From assembly GCA_000727475.1 (NCBI GenBank), contig KL647307.1:1084701-1148700 (forward strand): a stretch of DNA of 64,000 bases. The letters are read 5' to 3'. This stretch comes from Sarcocystis neurona (Eukaryota > Apicomplexa > Conoidasida > Eucoccidiorida > Sarcocystidae). The position numbers and the translations under genes are program-made. This document shows, piece by piece, positions 1 through 14,500 of the stretch. The notes under the pieces are model-generated. The model saw only the letters and a list, made by a program, of their open reading frames with translations, was not told where the DNA came from and made no database searches. Every line of letters begins with the position of its first letter. The first letter of the stretch is position 1.

Positions 1-206
1 GAGGGAAGGAGTTGACCACTCAAGCAGCTCTCTCCCGGCGAAGCACGTCACTATTGCTAGCTGCATCTACATCGTACACGTCCCACAGAGGTGCCTCGTA
101 CTACGTTCTGATGATCATCAACTCGGCGGCCCACTTACCCCCTTGTGTCAGACATCGCTGTGGCAATTTTCCGGTCGCCTCGATTGTAGTCAACGTCGTT
201 TCATAC

Positions 207-1240
207 CTTTTTTTCTTCTCAAAGTACAATGCGAAATTTTCTTTCTTAAGCCTCTCGCCGTAGTCGATATATCCGCTGATTTCCTGGCCGCGCTTGTTGA
301 TATCCCGAACAAATATAATACTGGACAGTTTTCCACTCTTCACCAGATCCTCCCGAGCTGCCAAGTGCCGGAAAACGACACTGTCATTCAGGTACTTACC
401 ACTGCTGCAGAGCTGCGTACGGGGATTGCTGTGCGCAGCGCGCAAGGCAACCTCTACTTGTTCTTTGGCTTGGTAGAATGCCTCACGGGACAGCACATTG
501 CCTGCAGTAATCGACTCACGGAGCCGATGGTTCAGGTTGCCGTGAAGGCTGACACGCGTCTGCGTCCTGAGTGTATTGTCTCAAAAACTCCTCTGAGACG
601 CAGTGCGTGAATAAATTGGCTTTCCCGCGATGTCGACTGCATGTCAACAGGAGTGTTTCACAGAAGTCGTACCTCGTAAGCATCCTATCTCGACAAGCTG
701 TCGCGCTAGCTGCTCCTGCACGTGCCCCAGGACAGGGTACAAGGCACTCGCACGGCCCGAAGCGTTTTGAAAATACATTGAAGGAATTTTTAACTATCGA
801 CGAACCTATAGGACATGTAATCACGCGTAATGGGCGGGACGCGCCAACACTCTCAGCACCGTCTCTACCGAGCTCTCTGTTAACACTCGCGGATCAACTG
901 TGGCGCCACTGTATTCACCGGCGCACGCTGGGTAAGAGGGGAAGATGAGGTCTCTCTTACGTATGACAAATGCAAGCAACTTTAGCTCAGGTGTTCCATG
1001 TTTGCAATGCTCGTGATCTACAGTGGACTAGTTTTGACTACTCTTTGTGCGTATGCTGCGCAGTACAAAGTGGTGTCCTGTGTTGCGGTCGAGTGTCTAA
1101 GCGCACTTCGCTGTAGCATAATGGGTAAGCTTGCTGAGTCAGCTATTCCACACCTCCTCAAGGTAGAAGCGATCAGTGTCAGTAATGTGCGAATCCAAAT
1201 AGTCTTCGTAGGACTCAAACTCTAGTAGAGCTTCATCCAT
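207..1240 (-). CDS. CFAP299: CFAP299 (DUF4464) family cilia/flagella protein, 5' three exons, truncated by the window edge
   Basis: Three minus-strand exons join in frame. Exon 1 is 1240-1154 (ATG at 1240-1238, 29 codons, donor GTGTGG), exon 2 is 715-673 (acceptor TGCAG, phase 0 in, phase 1 out), and exon 3 is 501-207 (phase 1 in, phase 2 out, donor GTATGA). Exon 1 carries YEDYLDSHITDTD, exon 2 LARQLVEIG, and exon 3 SGKLSSIIFVRD followed by RGQEISGYIDY and RLKKENFALYF. These blocks match, in order, the conserved N-terminal half of CFAP299 (C4orf22, DUF4464) as I remember it. The family's C-terminal half, with its FYNW block, is absent from positions 1-206, so the 3' exons lie to the left of the window. 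Members are axoneme-associated in flagellated eukaryotes; in a coccidian the expected site is the flagellated microgamete, which is inference. Splice sites are from inspection; no transcript evidence is available. Confidence 0.88.
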
Positions 1241-4200
1241 TGTGACACTTCTCCCCTGCTCAGAAATCTTCTAGGTACATGGTGCGGTCCAGTTCTTGCC
1301 GTTGAAGTTGTTCAATGAAAGCCGCCAAATGCTGGCAATGCGCTGAATCGGGCACGCTAATCTCTTTGTCAAAACGGGAGACCAGCGGGTGGAATCCACT
1401 CCGGAAAACTCACATGAAGGGGATCATAGAGGTTCTCTATATGCTTCGTACCCTTCCACTTCCGTTGCTACTGCAACTATAATTGACCTCATGCGGAGTA
1501 CGACACCACTGCTGCGGGTCACGAGTGTTGTCACTGAGGGCATGGCAGTCCGTAAGTGAAAGGCATGGAGGATCGCTGTATTATACAACGTATAGCTCCG
1601 AAAGGGGAATTTCGGAAAAGGCGCTGGTCGTGACAGTAAACTCGCATCAAAACAACCGACACTTCGTGACTCTATGCTTGCACTGCTGCCCCCGCTCAAG
1701 CAGTATGCAATAGTGTCACTGCCCCACACTTTCCAGTGGACGAGTCAAAAAGTGTGTGCCAGAGTCGCATGAGCGACACCCAGCCGACAGATGCTGGTTA
1801 CTCGAATTCTGATTTGCGTCTCTTGAGGCATGAGCGATACCCAGCGGACAGCTGCTGGTTAGCCAAAATACGAAACGCGTTTCTTCAGGCAGGAGAAGTT
1901 AAGAACAATTCAATCCCAGATGTCTTTCCCCGGGGAATCGCTACGTTTAGGGAACTAAGAGGAACCACTTCGGCCTCCACGTCGGTCCGTGCCTCCTACA
2001 CCACCTTTTAACAAATCAGCATGCGAGAAAACCTCCCAGGCGTACACGTTTCACAGTGCTCACAGCTGATGCGATCAAGTCGCCGTTTACAGCGTCGTGA
2101 CGGCGCACTTGGGGTGACGGCATGTGGGAACTTGACATAGAATCAACGACTGTTCGCGCACCCGCCTTCTTACAAAATACTGAGACATCAACCGACAGAC
2201 ACGTGCAGACACTGTAGTCTTGTTGAACTTGAGCGCCTAAAGGTGATAGTCCTTGAGCATACTTACCGGTAAGGCAACGGCACAGGCATGTGCTTCTCTT
2301 CGCATGCCGGTTCAAATTTAGCGCACAACACGTGCCCGTGCTAGACGCGTACAACGAAGAAAGAGTCAGTAGTCGTAGTATAGTTTTTCGTGGGCCGTGA
2401 GTCCCCATCTATATGAACTTTCTTGTTTTCCGTCGTTTTTCTGCCCTCGCGAAGCGCCCGATAAACCTGAACTGTCTACTCATACCCATGCTCGTCCGCT
2501 CCTCTTGCTACTCCTACAGGCAACACTGATATCGTTGTTGTACCTGTTTCATCACAGGACACGTCGATTAACTGCCGTTGTCACTCTTCCATAACTGCGC
2601 ACAGTGCGTCACAAAGGTAAGCACTATTATCAGTATCGCAGGACGGCAAGGCATAGTAAACCCTCAGGACTTTGTCACGCCGAGAAGATAAACGTAGAAG
2701 CGCGTGCACTGGTGTGAAGCGCACGACAACGTATTTAGCGTAGAGAACACAATGGAGTGATATCGCATGAGGTACCTGCATGTGGCTGCTCCCCTTTTGC
2801 CACTTTACGAACAAGTGCTACACCTACGTGCGCAACACGAGTGATGTAGTCGTTATTCGTCATATCCCGGGAGCACCTGCTTCGTCCTAATCCCACAGGC
2901 GGGGCCCTCATGTCAAACAGGCATAGGCCTTCGACCCCCGTCGCGAGCCTTCCGCTCCGTTTATTGTGCCACAGGAATGTAGGGCCTCGTATGCACAGGC
3001 GTGCAAGACACACCTGCATCCTACAGAGGATGAAATAGCTATCTACAGGAACTCCACTTTGGCAGTTCCAACACAACACGTAAACGCCCGCTTTGAGTTT
3101 CGGAGAGATACCCACCGAAAGTTGTGCTGCGTTGGGCCGCGCTTCATCAGAATTGAAGGCTTCTTGTTTCGCGTATCGATTTGCGCGTATTGGTGGGATT
3201 CAAGGCCTGCTGCTGCTCGTGCTCATCGCTCGTAGACTGCATCTGTACGACGTTCGTAACTACCAGAAGACATTTCTTGATTGGTATTATGGGCTTTCGG
3301 CCATAAGTTCCACGCTGCCTTCAGCTTCGCTTGGGAATCAAAAAGTTTAGTTCTCGCAAAGTTCAACGTATCTTACGCAGCAGTCACCCAACTCGATGAC
3401 TGCTCCATTCAAAACGGTGCGTTTTCTGGGTGACATTCATTCCGAATTTCTGTACAGAGTTCATCCGAGACCCGGAGAGGCAAAGGATGTGCTGAACACT
3501 GACACTCTTGTTACCTGTACTGTTCCCAAAATATCGCGGTCACTGCGTGACGTAATTGGGGCCGCTGCGAGACTGTTTCAGCGTGATACGCTCTTAGCTG
3601 GCGTATCGGTATCGCCCCGTCGACCAAACCGCTGTTCCTCAGCCCCTAGCGGTGCAGCTGCGGGTTGTTATTGTCCACCTTTCCCTAAAAAACATGTAGG
3701 AAGTCATATATAAAGTCATGGAACTTTTAACAGGAAGGAACTGACTCGCGGCACCGAGGAGCAGCACGTCGACTTGTGAATATTCGGACCTAACATCTTC
3801 GTCCACTCTGAAATGGAAAAGCCCGTTGTTCGACTACGCTGTTCGGCCTTCGCATCCTGTGCACGTCGGGGTAACGCTCTTCCATTCGCGGCATGAGCGC
3901 AGCTGGTGTAGATTGAACATCATGCCGCAGTTCGCGCCAAGGCACCACCTGACGCGGCTTGCGTTTCCCTTCGTACGTGACTGTAAACGATTCGCCGTTC
4001 GGAAAGGTCACACCTGCAAATGGTGTTCTGCCTCACGACCGGGTCAGGTTCTGATTTTCTGTTTCCAACGTAGCGCGACTATCTACAGGGTGTATATCTC
4101 ACACAATAGCAATGAAACGCGCTCCGATTTTTGCAATCTGTATCCGTCGACGACTGCTGCACTGTAGTGTTCTCAGCTCCACACACCTGCTGGGTGGGCA

Positions 4201-5508
4201 ACTGCGTTTCTACGTCTTAGCAAACCACCGGGGGAGAATTTCTGACACAGGTTTCAGTGACACAGGTTTCAGTGCCACGAGATAGCTGCAGTTGTCCTTT
4301 CACGATGTCGAAGACGTGACGGAATTAGTTGGTATCGTCTGCCAGTGCACGCCGGTGCTGCTATGCGCGGGTGTAATACTTAGTCTTCGCAACCAAAGCT
4401 TTTCTGTTCTGCGGAAAAAATATTCTGTTGCACACTTAGCACAAAAGAAGCAACTGTGTCCGCAAAGTGGGTCGCGCCAGCCTTCTATCAAGAAAGAGCA
4501 GCCTGAGAGGATCAGTCTGCTCCTTTGATCAGGATCAAAGGGCGTAGAATAGCGACATACGGAACGGACCACGTAGTTTCATGCGGACACAATAATCGGT
4601 CGTCTTACGAAACGGCTTGAAAGGAATCATGACGAGGGCCTCGACCGGGACTAATTGTGCGAAACTTGACCTCACAAGGGGAAGAACGGGGGAACATGCC
4701 AGACAGCGGCAGTCGAAAATTATTGGTAACAGGGCATTTGCACACCCTAGCCACAGGTGTATAGGGACTACATACCAAACGCGCCGCACCAGCCAGGTGC
4801 TGTAGTCAGGCCACTACACGCAGCTCAGCTTTGCATCGACCGCTGAAGCCACCGTACCACATCGTAAGCGTAGGAGCTTGCGACACGGAGACATGGAGCG
4901 GAAGCGATGCGCAATCGCCGACGTCACGAGCCGAAACAGCTTCTTAAGCCGTATGTAGCAAAGCAAGGATGGCAACCCAGCACCAACGCACAGATGAGCC
5001 TGTATCGTAACGCCTCCTCCGAAAATTCCCACCTATTCGAGGCAGAGCCGGATGCAACACGCATGCAAACAGTTGTCCTCGTTAGCGGCGCGTTCGTCTG
5101 GAAGTCAAAGAACAACAATCCATCTGTTCTGAGTTGCTCAAGAGCGAAGTTGGATACGGTTACTGTACACGCCAAGCAACAACCGCTCCTGCTACCAGTT
5201 CGCGAAGAAGAAAAAATTTTGATCGGGTAGCGTGTCACGGTGTCTTTCGGCCACTCTATACGAGAAAGAATCGGAGCCTGATACAGTACATCAAACACAG
5301 TGAGTGGATCGCGGGCCGGGAAGGAGGATCAGCGCAGTACAGGTTGATAAATTCGGCGCCGCTCGTTCTTTACAACACCATACGCTCCGTTGTGTTGCCG
5401 ACAAGCGTAACGCAAAACGCCGATGCTAGAACTGGTGACTAAATATGTGAAACACTTCGTTCGCACTTTGTCTGGTACGTCACATCTTCTGAACTACGGA
5501 GAACCGGC
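1241..5508. other. Unassigned unique-sequence interval between CFAP299 and ABCE1
   Basis: This 4.3 kb has no triplet arrays and no microsatellites, and I could not assemble a gene. The best exon-like block is on the minus strand at 4013-3949: acceptor TTTGCAG, about 21 codons containing TFPNGESFTVTYEGKR, then a CAG|GTGGTG junction. It resembles half of a MORN repeat, but a Tudor-like reading is equally possible. Other minus-strand open stretches (about 5144-5015, 4670-4560 and 2790-2600) have mixed amino-acid composition but no recognisable family. A short gene with several small exons could hide here. The 3' UTR of ABCE1 and the promoter of CFAP299 must also lie in this interval, but I see no diagnostic elements for either. 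Confidence 0.4.
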
Positions 5509-8500
5509 TCAGCCTTCGTCGATCATGAAGTAGTTACCCAACAACTTCTGTTCCTTGTCCTTCACACTCTCCAGCTTGTTGATACGCGGTCTGTAATTCG
5601 TAGGGTCGCGTCGAAACGTGATTTGGAGGCTCTTCAAAAAGCGATTCATCCCAGTTACCACATTTTCCGGCGACAGGGCAACGCAGTCAACGCTGCAATA
5701 CACAGTCCGTATGACGCGAGGGAAATTTCATTTTGCATTTTTATAGAAAGACTGTTGTGCTTTTACATTTTCAAGCAGTTGAACGTTGACTCCAACTCAT
5801 CAGAGTTTGTGACGTTCTGTTATGAGACCACGTTCCTCGTTTCTTTGTACAGCGATTCGATAAAGCGCCGTTGTGTATTGCGTTCTACAGGCGGCCAGAC
5901 TCATTCCTACACTACAGCAAGGGTAATTCTGTGTAATCCAGTGATATAATACCTGCATGCCCAGTGCTTCTGCATACGGCGTCCACCCGATCTGCCGCTC
6001 TGCGCTGCTCAATGTACACATGTTGAACCCCCCTACAGGTAGCTCGGTACTCGTAGTGACTTCTACGCACTACTCAGCAATCCAGTGACATGTGCTACGC
6101 CATCCAACGATACACCGCCGGGGAACCTGAGCAGAAAACCTCCCTTGGCCAGTGTAAAGCCAGTAGTCGGCAATAAAACCCGTCCAGGTTCTCGCGCTCC
6201 ACGTCTTTGCTATTCTCTGAAAATGCACCATCTGCGTAATTCTGTTTCAGTAGACAGCAGAGAGAGGGTGGTCCACTACTGCACATTCACTGAGTACATA
6301 TCACCATAGTCACCTTTCTGTCCCGTACTGACCTGCTGTATAATTGGTTCACGAGGTGTCGCGACAGTGCGTCTTTTCTAGCCCTCTTCAGTTTATACAG
6401 TGCTCCTCACGAGAGGCGGGCACTACTTTTTCATGCACATGCACCCAGAGTTGCACAGACTCATTACTCGCTGGTCCTATCGATCGCTTACGTATCCGCA
6501 GATATTGAGGTCCGACCTCACAGCAGGGTGCCTCTCAGTGCATCCGAGCACTGCTCTTCTGTAATACTTTACAGCGCCTGCAACCGTTCCCCATCCGTGT
6601 ACACGCCAGACACGCCAAGTGACACGCAACCGGCTTACCCTGGTTCGCCTTCATAGACTATGACTCTATCGGCGAGGTACGTGGCCATGATGAAGTCGTG
6701 CTCTACGATGAACGCCGTCTTCTTCGCGTGCAGTATAAACCTGAGCAGATCACCACCCAACGGATGCTGCCAACGGCTGCAAAGGCCTCATCGATTCACA
6801 CGTAAGAACACCAAACGGTACATCAGAAAAACCAGCTGTCCTACACTCGTGAAGAGCTAATGGTCTCCAAATTCAAATCGGCGGCCATCCAACGTGTTGG
6901 GCAGGCTTGTTCTGCATGTACATATACATATATACATCAACGGCCACAATCTGCGCAACCATATATATACATATATATAGATATATGTACAAAATGAGAC
7001 CACGATATGTATATCCAATCCTGGAGCTCCCCTTGCACCTAGGTATGTACCCTCACGTCATATAGAGCCTGCAACCGACTGACGGATAACCACAGCAGCC
7101 CCCCACGTCACCGACCTGTAAATCTAAAAGCGTCCGCTCTTCTTGACGCGTTCATACTCGTGTCTCCTACTGTACATACCGTTTGATCACGCGGGCAGCG
7201 ATGATACGTTGCTCCGAATCCAAGTACGCAGACGGCTCGTCAATGAGGTAAATATCAGCAGGTTTGCCCAGAGCAACTATGAGAGCTACCCGCTGCAGCT
7301 CTCCTCCTGACAGGTGCTGCACCTCCTGATCCATCACCGAATCCAGCTGCAGCGGCTTCACCACGTCCGTCTGAAACTGTGGGTGATTGAACGCTTCACG
7401 CACCTTCGCGTAAAACAACTCTCTAATCTCAGAACAGCGACACACCACATTCAAAGACCGACGCTACTGAGCAAGCATACATATATATATATTCACATGC
7501 CTGTATGTATACGCGCCTGCAAGTGGGTCGACGGAGAGACATATGAAGATATACCCGACTGTGTTTTCGCATGCATCTGCTTATACAGACGGGCACTGGC
7601 ACGTATACCGCTGCTCTGGTACTTTGTGTAGCACGCAACATTTGGAACAAAGCATGACGACTTCTACTATGAAGTTTGCTAGTTACTGGTCACTCGCGGA
7701 CAGACCTCACTGTCAATCGTAAACACGTGCAGCTACTTTTTCTCGTACAGTCCACTTCATCTACACGGGTCCGCAGGTGATCCTCCACACGTGGCTGCGG
7801 CAATGTAGTGACATACCCTGTCTCGCTCACCTTCTTACCAACACGGGGCCACACGCATTTACAGAAATACGCTTCTACGTACTTGGGCTGATCGGATACG
7901 CATCTGACGCAGTATGTCTCTGCCTGAACTGCTGAGTCTCACCGATCTGTGCCCCTCTCCTCACCATACACAAAACATACAATGGACAGACGTTCAAACG
8001 TCTACTACTAACTCCTGCAGACAGTGCTCATTCTCATACGTGAACTGTTTCATCTCCTATGTGTGCTGCCCACTCTCACACTATCTTCCTAAGGTTCCAC
8101 ACACCAGTACAAATATTTAAGTGCCGAATATGTCAACGTGGTCCCGAATTCTCACACACAAATGCGCATTTATATCTACGTCGATGTACGTTCATCAACA
8201 CGCACATATATGTATATATATATACACGCAGATTACCAGACACGCACCCACACATACAGATCCAGACACCACGTACCTACGTGTAACACGGCCACACATT
8301 ACTGGCGAGTTCTCACCTTACGGTCCCCTGATATTTAGCGGTGATGGTCTGCGGCTTGTAGCTGACGTGCAGATTCGGAAGTTCTACGTCCTCGTCTGGT
8401 TTGAGCAGTCCCGCTAGCATGCTGAAATACACACAAATAGACACAAGGACAGAACGGTCGCTCGGCACTTGTGCATCGGAAACAGCAACAGCAACGAAAG

Positions 8501-11500
8501 AACGAAGGACGTCAAAAGTAACAAGTTCTTCCTCCTCTCTTTCTCGTCGCCCCCGTTTCCTACCCCCTAAGTCTCTTTCGGTCTCTACTAAATTGCCAAA
8601 TTCCTTTTGCCTTTTCCTTGCCCCCTGACTGTTCCAAAATTCCAACCACTACATCTTTCTCCCCAACACAACGTCACGACGAGTTCTGCTGCTCGCTACG
8701 TACTTCCGAGTTCTTCAGCTGACTTCACTCCCCTACGAGCTGTCGTCCAGCACAGGGGCTTTTAGCGCGCTGAGGCGCAACTCTGGGCGCGTTGAATTTG
8801 CATGTGAGCAGATGCGTCTCCCCGTTCGATACACGTAGGTCTAGAAACACCGCTATACCTTTTCCACAAAGCTCCTCAAATAAAAGAAAGTTGTGGTCAA
8901 AAATTTACTACTCGCCTTCCCGTAGCCGCGATCGCTGTTGTCGTCTCCCTCGTGTTCCTAAAGCGTCGGAAAATCTTGAGGTACTATACGTCGCACGAAG
9001 ACACAACGATGCACCGACCCTACGTAATACGTTACGTGTGTCTGCCTCTATACATGCCTGTTCCCTACCTTCACACTTAAAGTCTACCCTATCTACAGTT
9101 GTCTCTCTGTGTCTATCTACGTGGGCCAATCTACGAATCTGTCCAGTCTCCCAGCTGTATCTCTACGTACGTATGCACTTGCATCAACGCAGCCTCACTC
9201 ATGGCGGTTATATCAAATGCAGGTGTAGACGGGCAGTCTCACGTTCGCAACTGCATGGGAAGGCGGCTGTTTTCTGAGTGTTTACATTCCGCCACTCTGC
9301 TCCTTCTCACCTTTTTCTGCACCGCGGCGGCAGCTGTCAATGCACCCTTCACAGAAAGGACCTGCGGGCGATCAACACCATGCTGGCTAGTGCCCGCGTG
9401 ACCTTCACGCACGCTGGTGTCAGAAATTCGTCCCACTCCGCCTACCACTTACGGCGGCGAAGGTGGCAGCACGTGTGGACTGGACTCGCTCGTCTTCGTG
9501 TCGACGTGTGCTGGCCGCAGAAACGCTGTTTCTTCGTTTTCGCGTGAAAGGTGACAACGCAACGCTGAAAAATACGCTTGTCACGGCAACAACTAAGACG
9601 GACGACTTCCCCCACACACCAGGAAGAAATACCACACTCGCTACGCTTTCTCCCGGTGGTGTTCTGGTTTCACGCACACACACACACACGATGACGCAAA
9701 CTAACGTTTCTCTCTAAACCCCTTCTTCTGCGGCTGCCGCAGAGCGTTGTGCTGAATGAAAGAGCCTACCGAATGAGCGTGCTCTTGCCGGTGCCGTTCT
9801 GGCCAAGCATCACCAGAATTTCGCTGTCGCTGAAGTGTCCGCCCTCCACGTGCAACTTGAAGGATCCCAGCGTCTTAGACATCGCAGGATACTCGTAGAA
9901 ATGCAGTCTCTGAAGCAACAGCAAATGCAGCGCATCACTCGTACAGGGATAAAAAATTGCACGTTTACACACATACAGATGCAGACTCTCACCACGTCTT
10001 CTGTACAGTTACAAAGACGCAGCGTCCCGACGACGCCGCAGAGATGTCGCCACGGCGCAGTCTCTCCATGAAGAACAGCCACTACACAGCGCCCCCCTCC
10101 AACACGTCTCTGTGTCTACGCGTGTCTTTATCTGCACGCAGACGCGGACCCGGGAAATTCTCGACACTGACGACACACACGCGGAGATAATGCAGTCTCT
10201 TTCTACCTGCTCACCGTATACACATATGTGTTTATCTACGTGTCGACCTGTGCGTACCTGTTTATACGTCTGTGTACCTATACGTCTCAACACATGTGTG
10301 TGCGAGCTATGCAGATATACACGGGGAAGTTGCAAACATATTTGTACTGCGTACATACTTCTATGTATATATATCTTCCTATGTATCTGTTCCGCTGTCC
10401 ACCTGTACACATGTACACACAGATACCAGCGTGGATACGAACAGCCGTTCACCGTTCACCACGCACGTCCTCCTCTAAAGCAAACCGAGTTCTCTCAGAG
10501 ATGTACACGGCCTCCTCTGCGCAGGCTGCATCTGCGGACAGTCCATGAGTACACCGGAGTGTACACCACCAGGCGCCTTGTTTTCTCTTCTTCTTCCTCT
10601 CCTCAGATCTACAAAGTGGAAGCTCGCGTGTGACGGCGGCGTCGCAGAGTCGGCGCAGTCGGCAAGGGATATACGCGTGGAGCTCTGACAGCTGTACGTG
10701 CGACTCGCCACAAACACGGAGAAAGAGACTGCGCGCGTCCTCCTACACAGCTCGTGCAGGTGTCTTTCGAAAAGAAAGGGTACCTGTATTTCTTCGAGCG
10801 GAATATCCTGCTCGGCAAACATCTTGAAATTGAGACTCTCCTCTCTAAAACGCAGATTTTCCGTTGGGACGAAACCGTCAAGGAAAATGTTGATGCCTTC
10901 GCGCACGCTAAACGGCATCGTGACGACCCCGTATGCCCCCGGCTTCCCCCACAGGCAGCAAATATAGTCAGACAAGTAGTCCAGGACCGACAAGTCGTGT
11001 TCCACCTACAAGCAGCAACAGCCGCAGCAGCAGCACATTCCTGTGTGCGAGTCTGTCGCGACAGCTGCAGCAGCAGCACATTTCTGTGTGTGTCAGCCGC
11101 AGCAGCCGAAACAGCCGCAGCACCACATTCCATAAGCCACTTTCTGGCAAAAGGACGGGGAAGCCGGTCCTACTCACGCGGAGGCCTATGTAGTGCATAG
11201 ATACGGGCATCTGTATGTGTCGTGTGTATACGTCCAAAGTTGATATGACTCAGTATATATGCGTTTAAATACATGTCTGGGAATCCTTGTAGTAATCGCA
11301 GCAGCCGTGGCAGTCAAGGATGCGCAGCACCGCGACGACAAGTTGACAAAATGTGTGTTAAGACACCTCTGCGACTTACAGTGTGTCGCTTTCTTCACGC
11401 AACGCTATAAATCGATCGAGACATGGACGAAGACTCTTGCTTGCGCTCGCACGCGCGCCTGCGCGCTGAACTGCATAGTATCCCTGCGACTGCGTCAACG

Positions 11501-14500
11501 TGTCAGGGTGAGGGTGAAGCACATCGTCCTGCCTCAGCGTGGGGCCGTGGGTGGGTGTGTGTACGTTGCACCGGTCTGTAGCTGGTCACCCCGCCTTCTT
11601 GTCGTACATCAATCGGAGTCTCCCCCGTCTTCCTATCGCCTTCTCGGGTTCGCCTTCTTCGCGTGTGTCCTCCCCCGACCCTCGCCTGTTGCGCTTCAAC
11701 TCACAACGAACTACACTGCCCCCACATGCGTTTTAACGACAATCACATAGCGGAAACACGTCTGTCCTACGCCTTACAGCGGTATAAACATCTGTGTCTG
11801 TACAGGTTTGCGGCCCTCGTTCCACGCGTGACCTCTACACCTATATGTGGCAGGTTCCTGTTTTCTGTGTAGATGTCTCGGGACTCCCTACGAGCCACAC
11901 ACACCTATATCTACAGCTACGTTTCTCTGTCTCTGCGTGTGTGTGTGCGTGTATGCCCAGGTACTCCCTTTCCGGCGGGCGGGACGGCGTCGAGTTCTCA
12001 CCACGATGATAAAGTTGTCGTAGGTGAGGCAGGAGCGTATGACGCAGGCCGCGTGGATACGCTGCTTCACGTCCAAGTAGGATGACGGCTCGTCAAACAT
12101 GAAGACGTTGTTCTTCTGGATCGCAGTGACGCAGATGCAAAACCGCTGCAGCTCCCCGCCAGACAGATTGGCGATGTCCCTGTCCACCAAGTGTCCTAGC
12201 TCAAGCGCCTCTATGAGCTCCGCTCCCCTCCCTGTCTCGTCCTTCCGTGCCACGACCTCTCCCACCGTCCCCTTCACCTGCAAACGAGATGCGCAGCAAC
12301 AGCGGCAGCAGCATTAGTCGCACGGAAACACGGTCACACACTACGCCCTGTCTTGTCCCACGGCCTCTCCACACAAATCTACATTTCCGTCCACGTCCGA
12401 AAAAATGTCACGGCACACACCTCCTCTGCACGCGGTGGTTTTCGGTGACGACGTCGAGCACATACACGTGCCTGCCGCGACACTGCTGCTACAGCCGAAC
12501 GTGCCTGCACCGTTGCCGCAGTGCCCGGCTCCACCTACACACGCACATTCTATATACACCTTCTATGTGAAAGACAGAAAGACACACCCACATACAGTGA
12601 TACTCTTGGCAAAACGGCGAGCCAAACACAGAACTCTCTACAAACTCCCCACGCTCATACATACGCACACGTATACTTACATTTTAGGGACGACTGAGAG
12701 AAACACACACCGATCTACGCGCCACGCACTCACACACGTGCACACGTATATATCCGGTGTATGGGGGACAAAGAGGAACACGTATCTACGTACACTTCAC
12801 GCACACACCCAGAGACACATATACGTGTGTGTGGTTCCACGGTAGAGAAAACAGAATGAGAAACACAGCTATCTACACCAAGCGCGCGCAACTTCACAGC
12901 GGTGCAGACGGGCCCACAAACACACACACACAGAGACAGATACGGCCACACCCAAAGACAGATAGACACCCACGTACGTATACGGACATACACGTACATG
13001 TCTTCCTGTAGACGCGCGCGCAGGTCCAGACACGCCTCTCTTGCTCGCTCTCTCTCTTTCTGTGTGGACCTCACCTGCTTGGGAACGTGGTCCACATACT
13101 GGGGCTTGATACTCGCCTTGAGATTTTCCTCGAGCATGCGAGTGAAGAAGTTCTGCAGCTCGCTTCCTCTGAAGTACGCGAGGATGTCCTGCCATTCGGG
13201 CGGGTTGTCGTACATGCCAAGATTAGGCTTCAGCTTCGCCGAGAGAATTTTCAACGCCGTCGACTTGCCAATCCCGTTCGTGCCCACGAGCCCCAGCACC
13301 TGGAGAAACGCCCCGCCAACACATGTCCGCATATGCGTGCGTTCCTTCTCCCGTACACACCCACGCGCCGCACGTGGGGCGCGCGCACGACCGGGAGACA
13401 GACCCGTCGAGACGTAGAACAGCAGACCAGCAACGTGGGTCGGCCGCGAGTGTGTCACAACAAATTTAAGCCAGAAGACCCCGTAGGAGGCAGCTGCACG
13501 TAACTACGCTCTCTACATATATACACACAAACACAGACGGTGAATCTCCTCCACGTGGGTAGATCCACACACGGCACACGAGTGTGGACGCGCGCAAACC
13601 TCTATATATCCACATCTATTCACACATAGACATCTCTACGTGCACGCCTAATGGGACACACGTAAGGCTACACACACATACACGGAGACACACACACACA
13701 CACGTATATATACAGAGATGTCTCGCTCTCTCGTACAGTTCTCTCTCCGCAACTCTATGTGTATAGAGATACGTAAATCGGTACACTTGTGAAAACTGAG
13801 GAAACGTCCAGACACACGAACGTAGACAGATGTCCTACGTTCAGATATGGGAACGACGAATGTCGCGTCGACCCTCTGCTGCACGTTCTCCCTCCCCGTC
13901 CGTTTCATCCTCTCCCCATCTCCGGTGACGTTCGCTCTGTCGCTCGGCCGCTGTCGGTCTGCCTATCGCTCTATCTGTGTGTGCCTCTCTATCCGTCTGT
14001 CTACCAGTCTCGGTCTGTCCGCCTACCTGTCGCTCTACCTGCGTGCCTCTCTATCCGTCTGTCTGCCTATCTTTCTATGTATACGTCTGTTTGTATGTAT
14101 GTGTGTGTGAGTCCCTATGTATGTGTGTGTGTCCCTCGCGGTCTGTCTCTGTGTGTGTGTGTGTGTGTGCGCGTCTCGTCTCCGTGTTCACCTGCCCGGG
14201 TCTCGGGACGGGGAGCCGGTGGAGCTTGAAGGTATTTGGTCCAAAGCGATGGGTGACGTCTCGGCCGAGGTCCTTCGGCAGGTTGATGATCGAAATCGCT
14301 TCGAAGGGACACTTTTTGACGCAGATGCCGCAGCCGATGCAGAGCGGCTCCGATATGAACGCGATCTTCGACGTGGCGTCCACTTCTATGCAGAGTTTCC
14401 CTGTGCGCACGACGGGGCAGTTTCTCTTGCACTCCTGTCTGCACTTCTTCGGCTTGCACCGGTCTGCTGCGACGATCGCCACTCGCAAGCGTGAGTCGTC

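Noticed and set aside
998..1225. A plus-strand small membrane-like ORF
   Set aside because: It is antisense to CFAP299 exon 1, which has a family match and splice sites.
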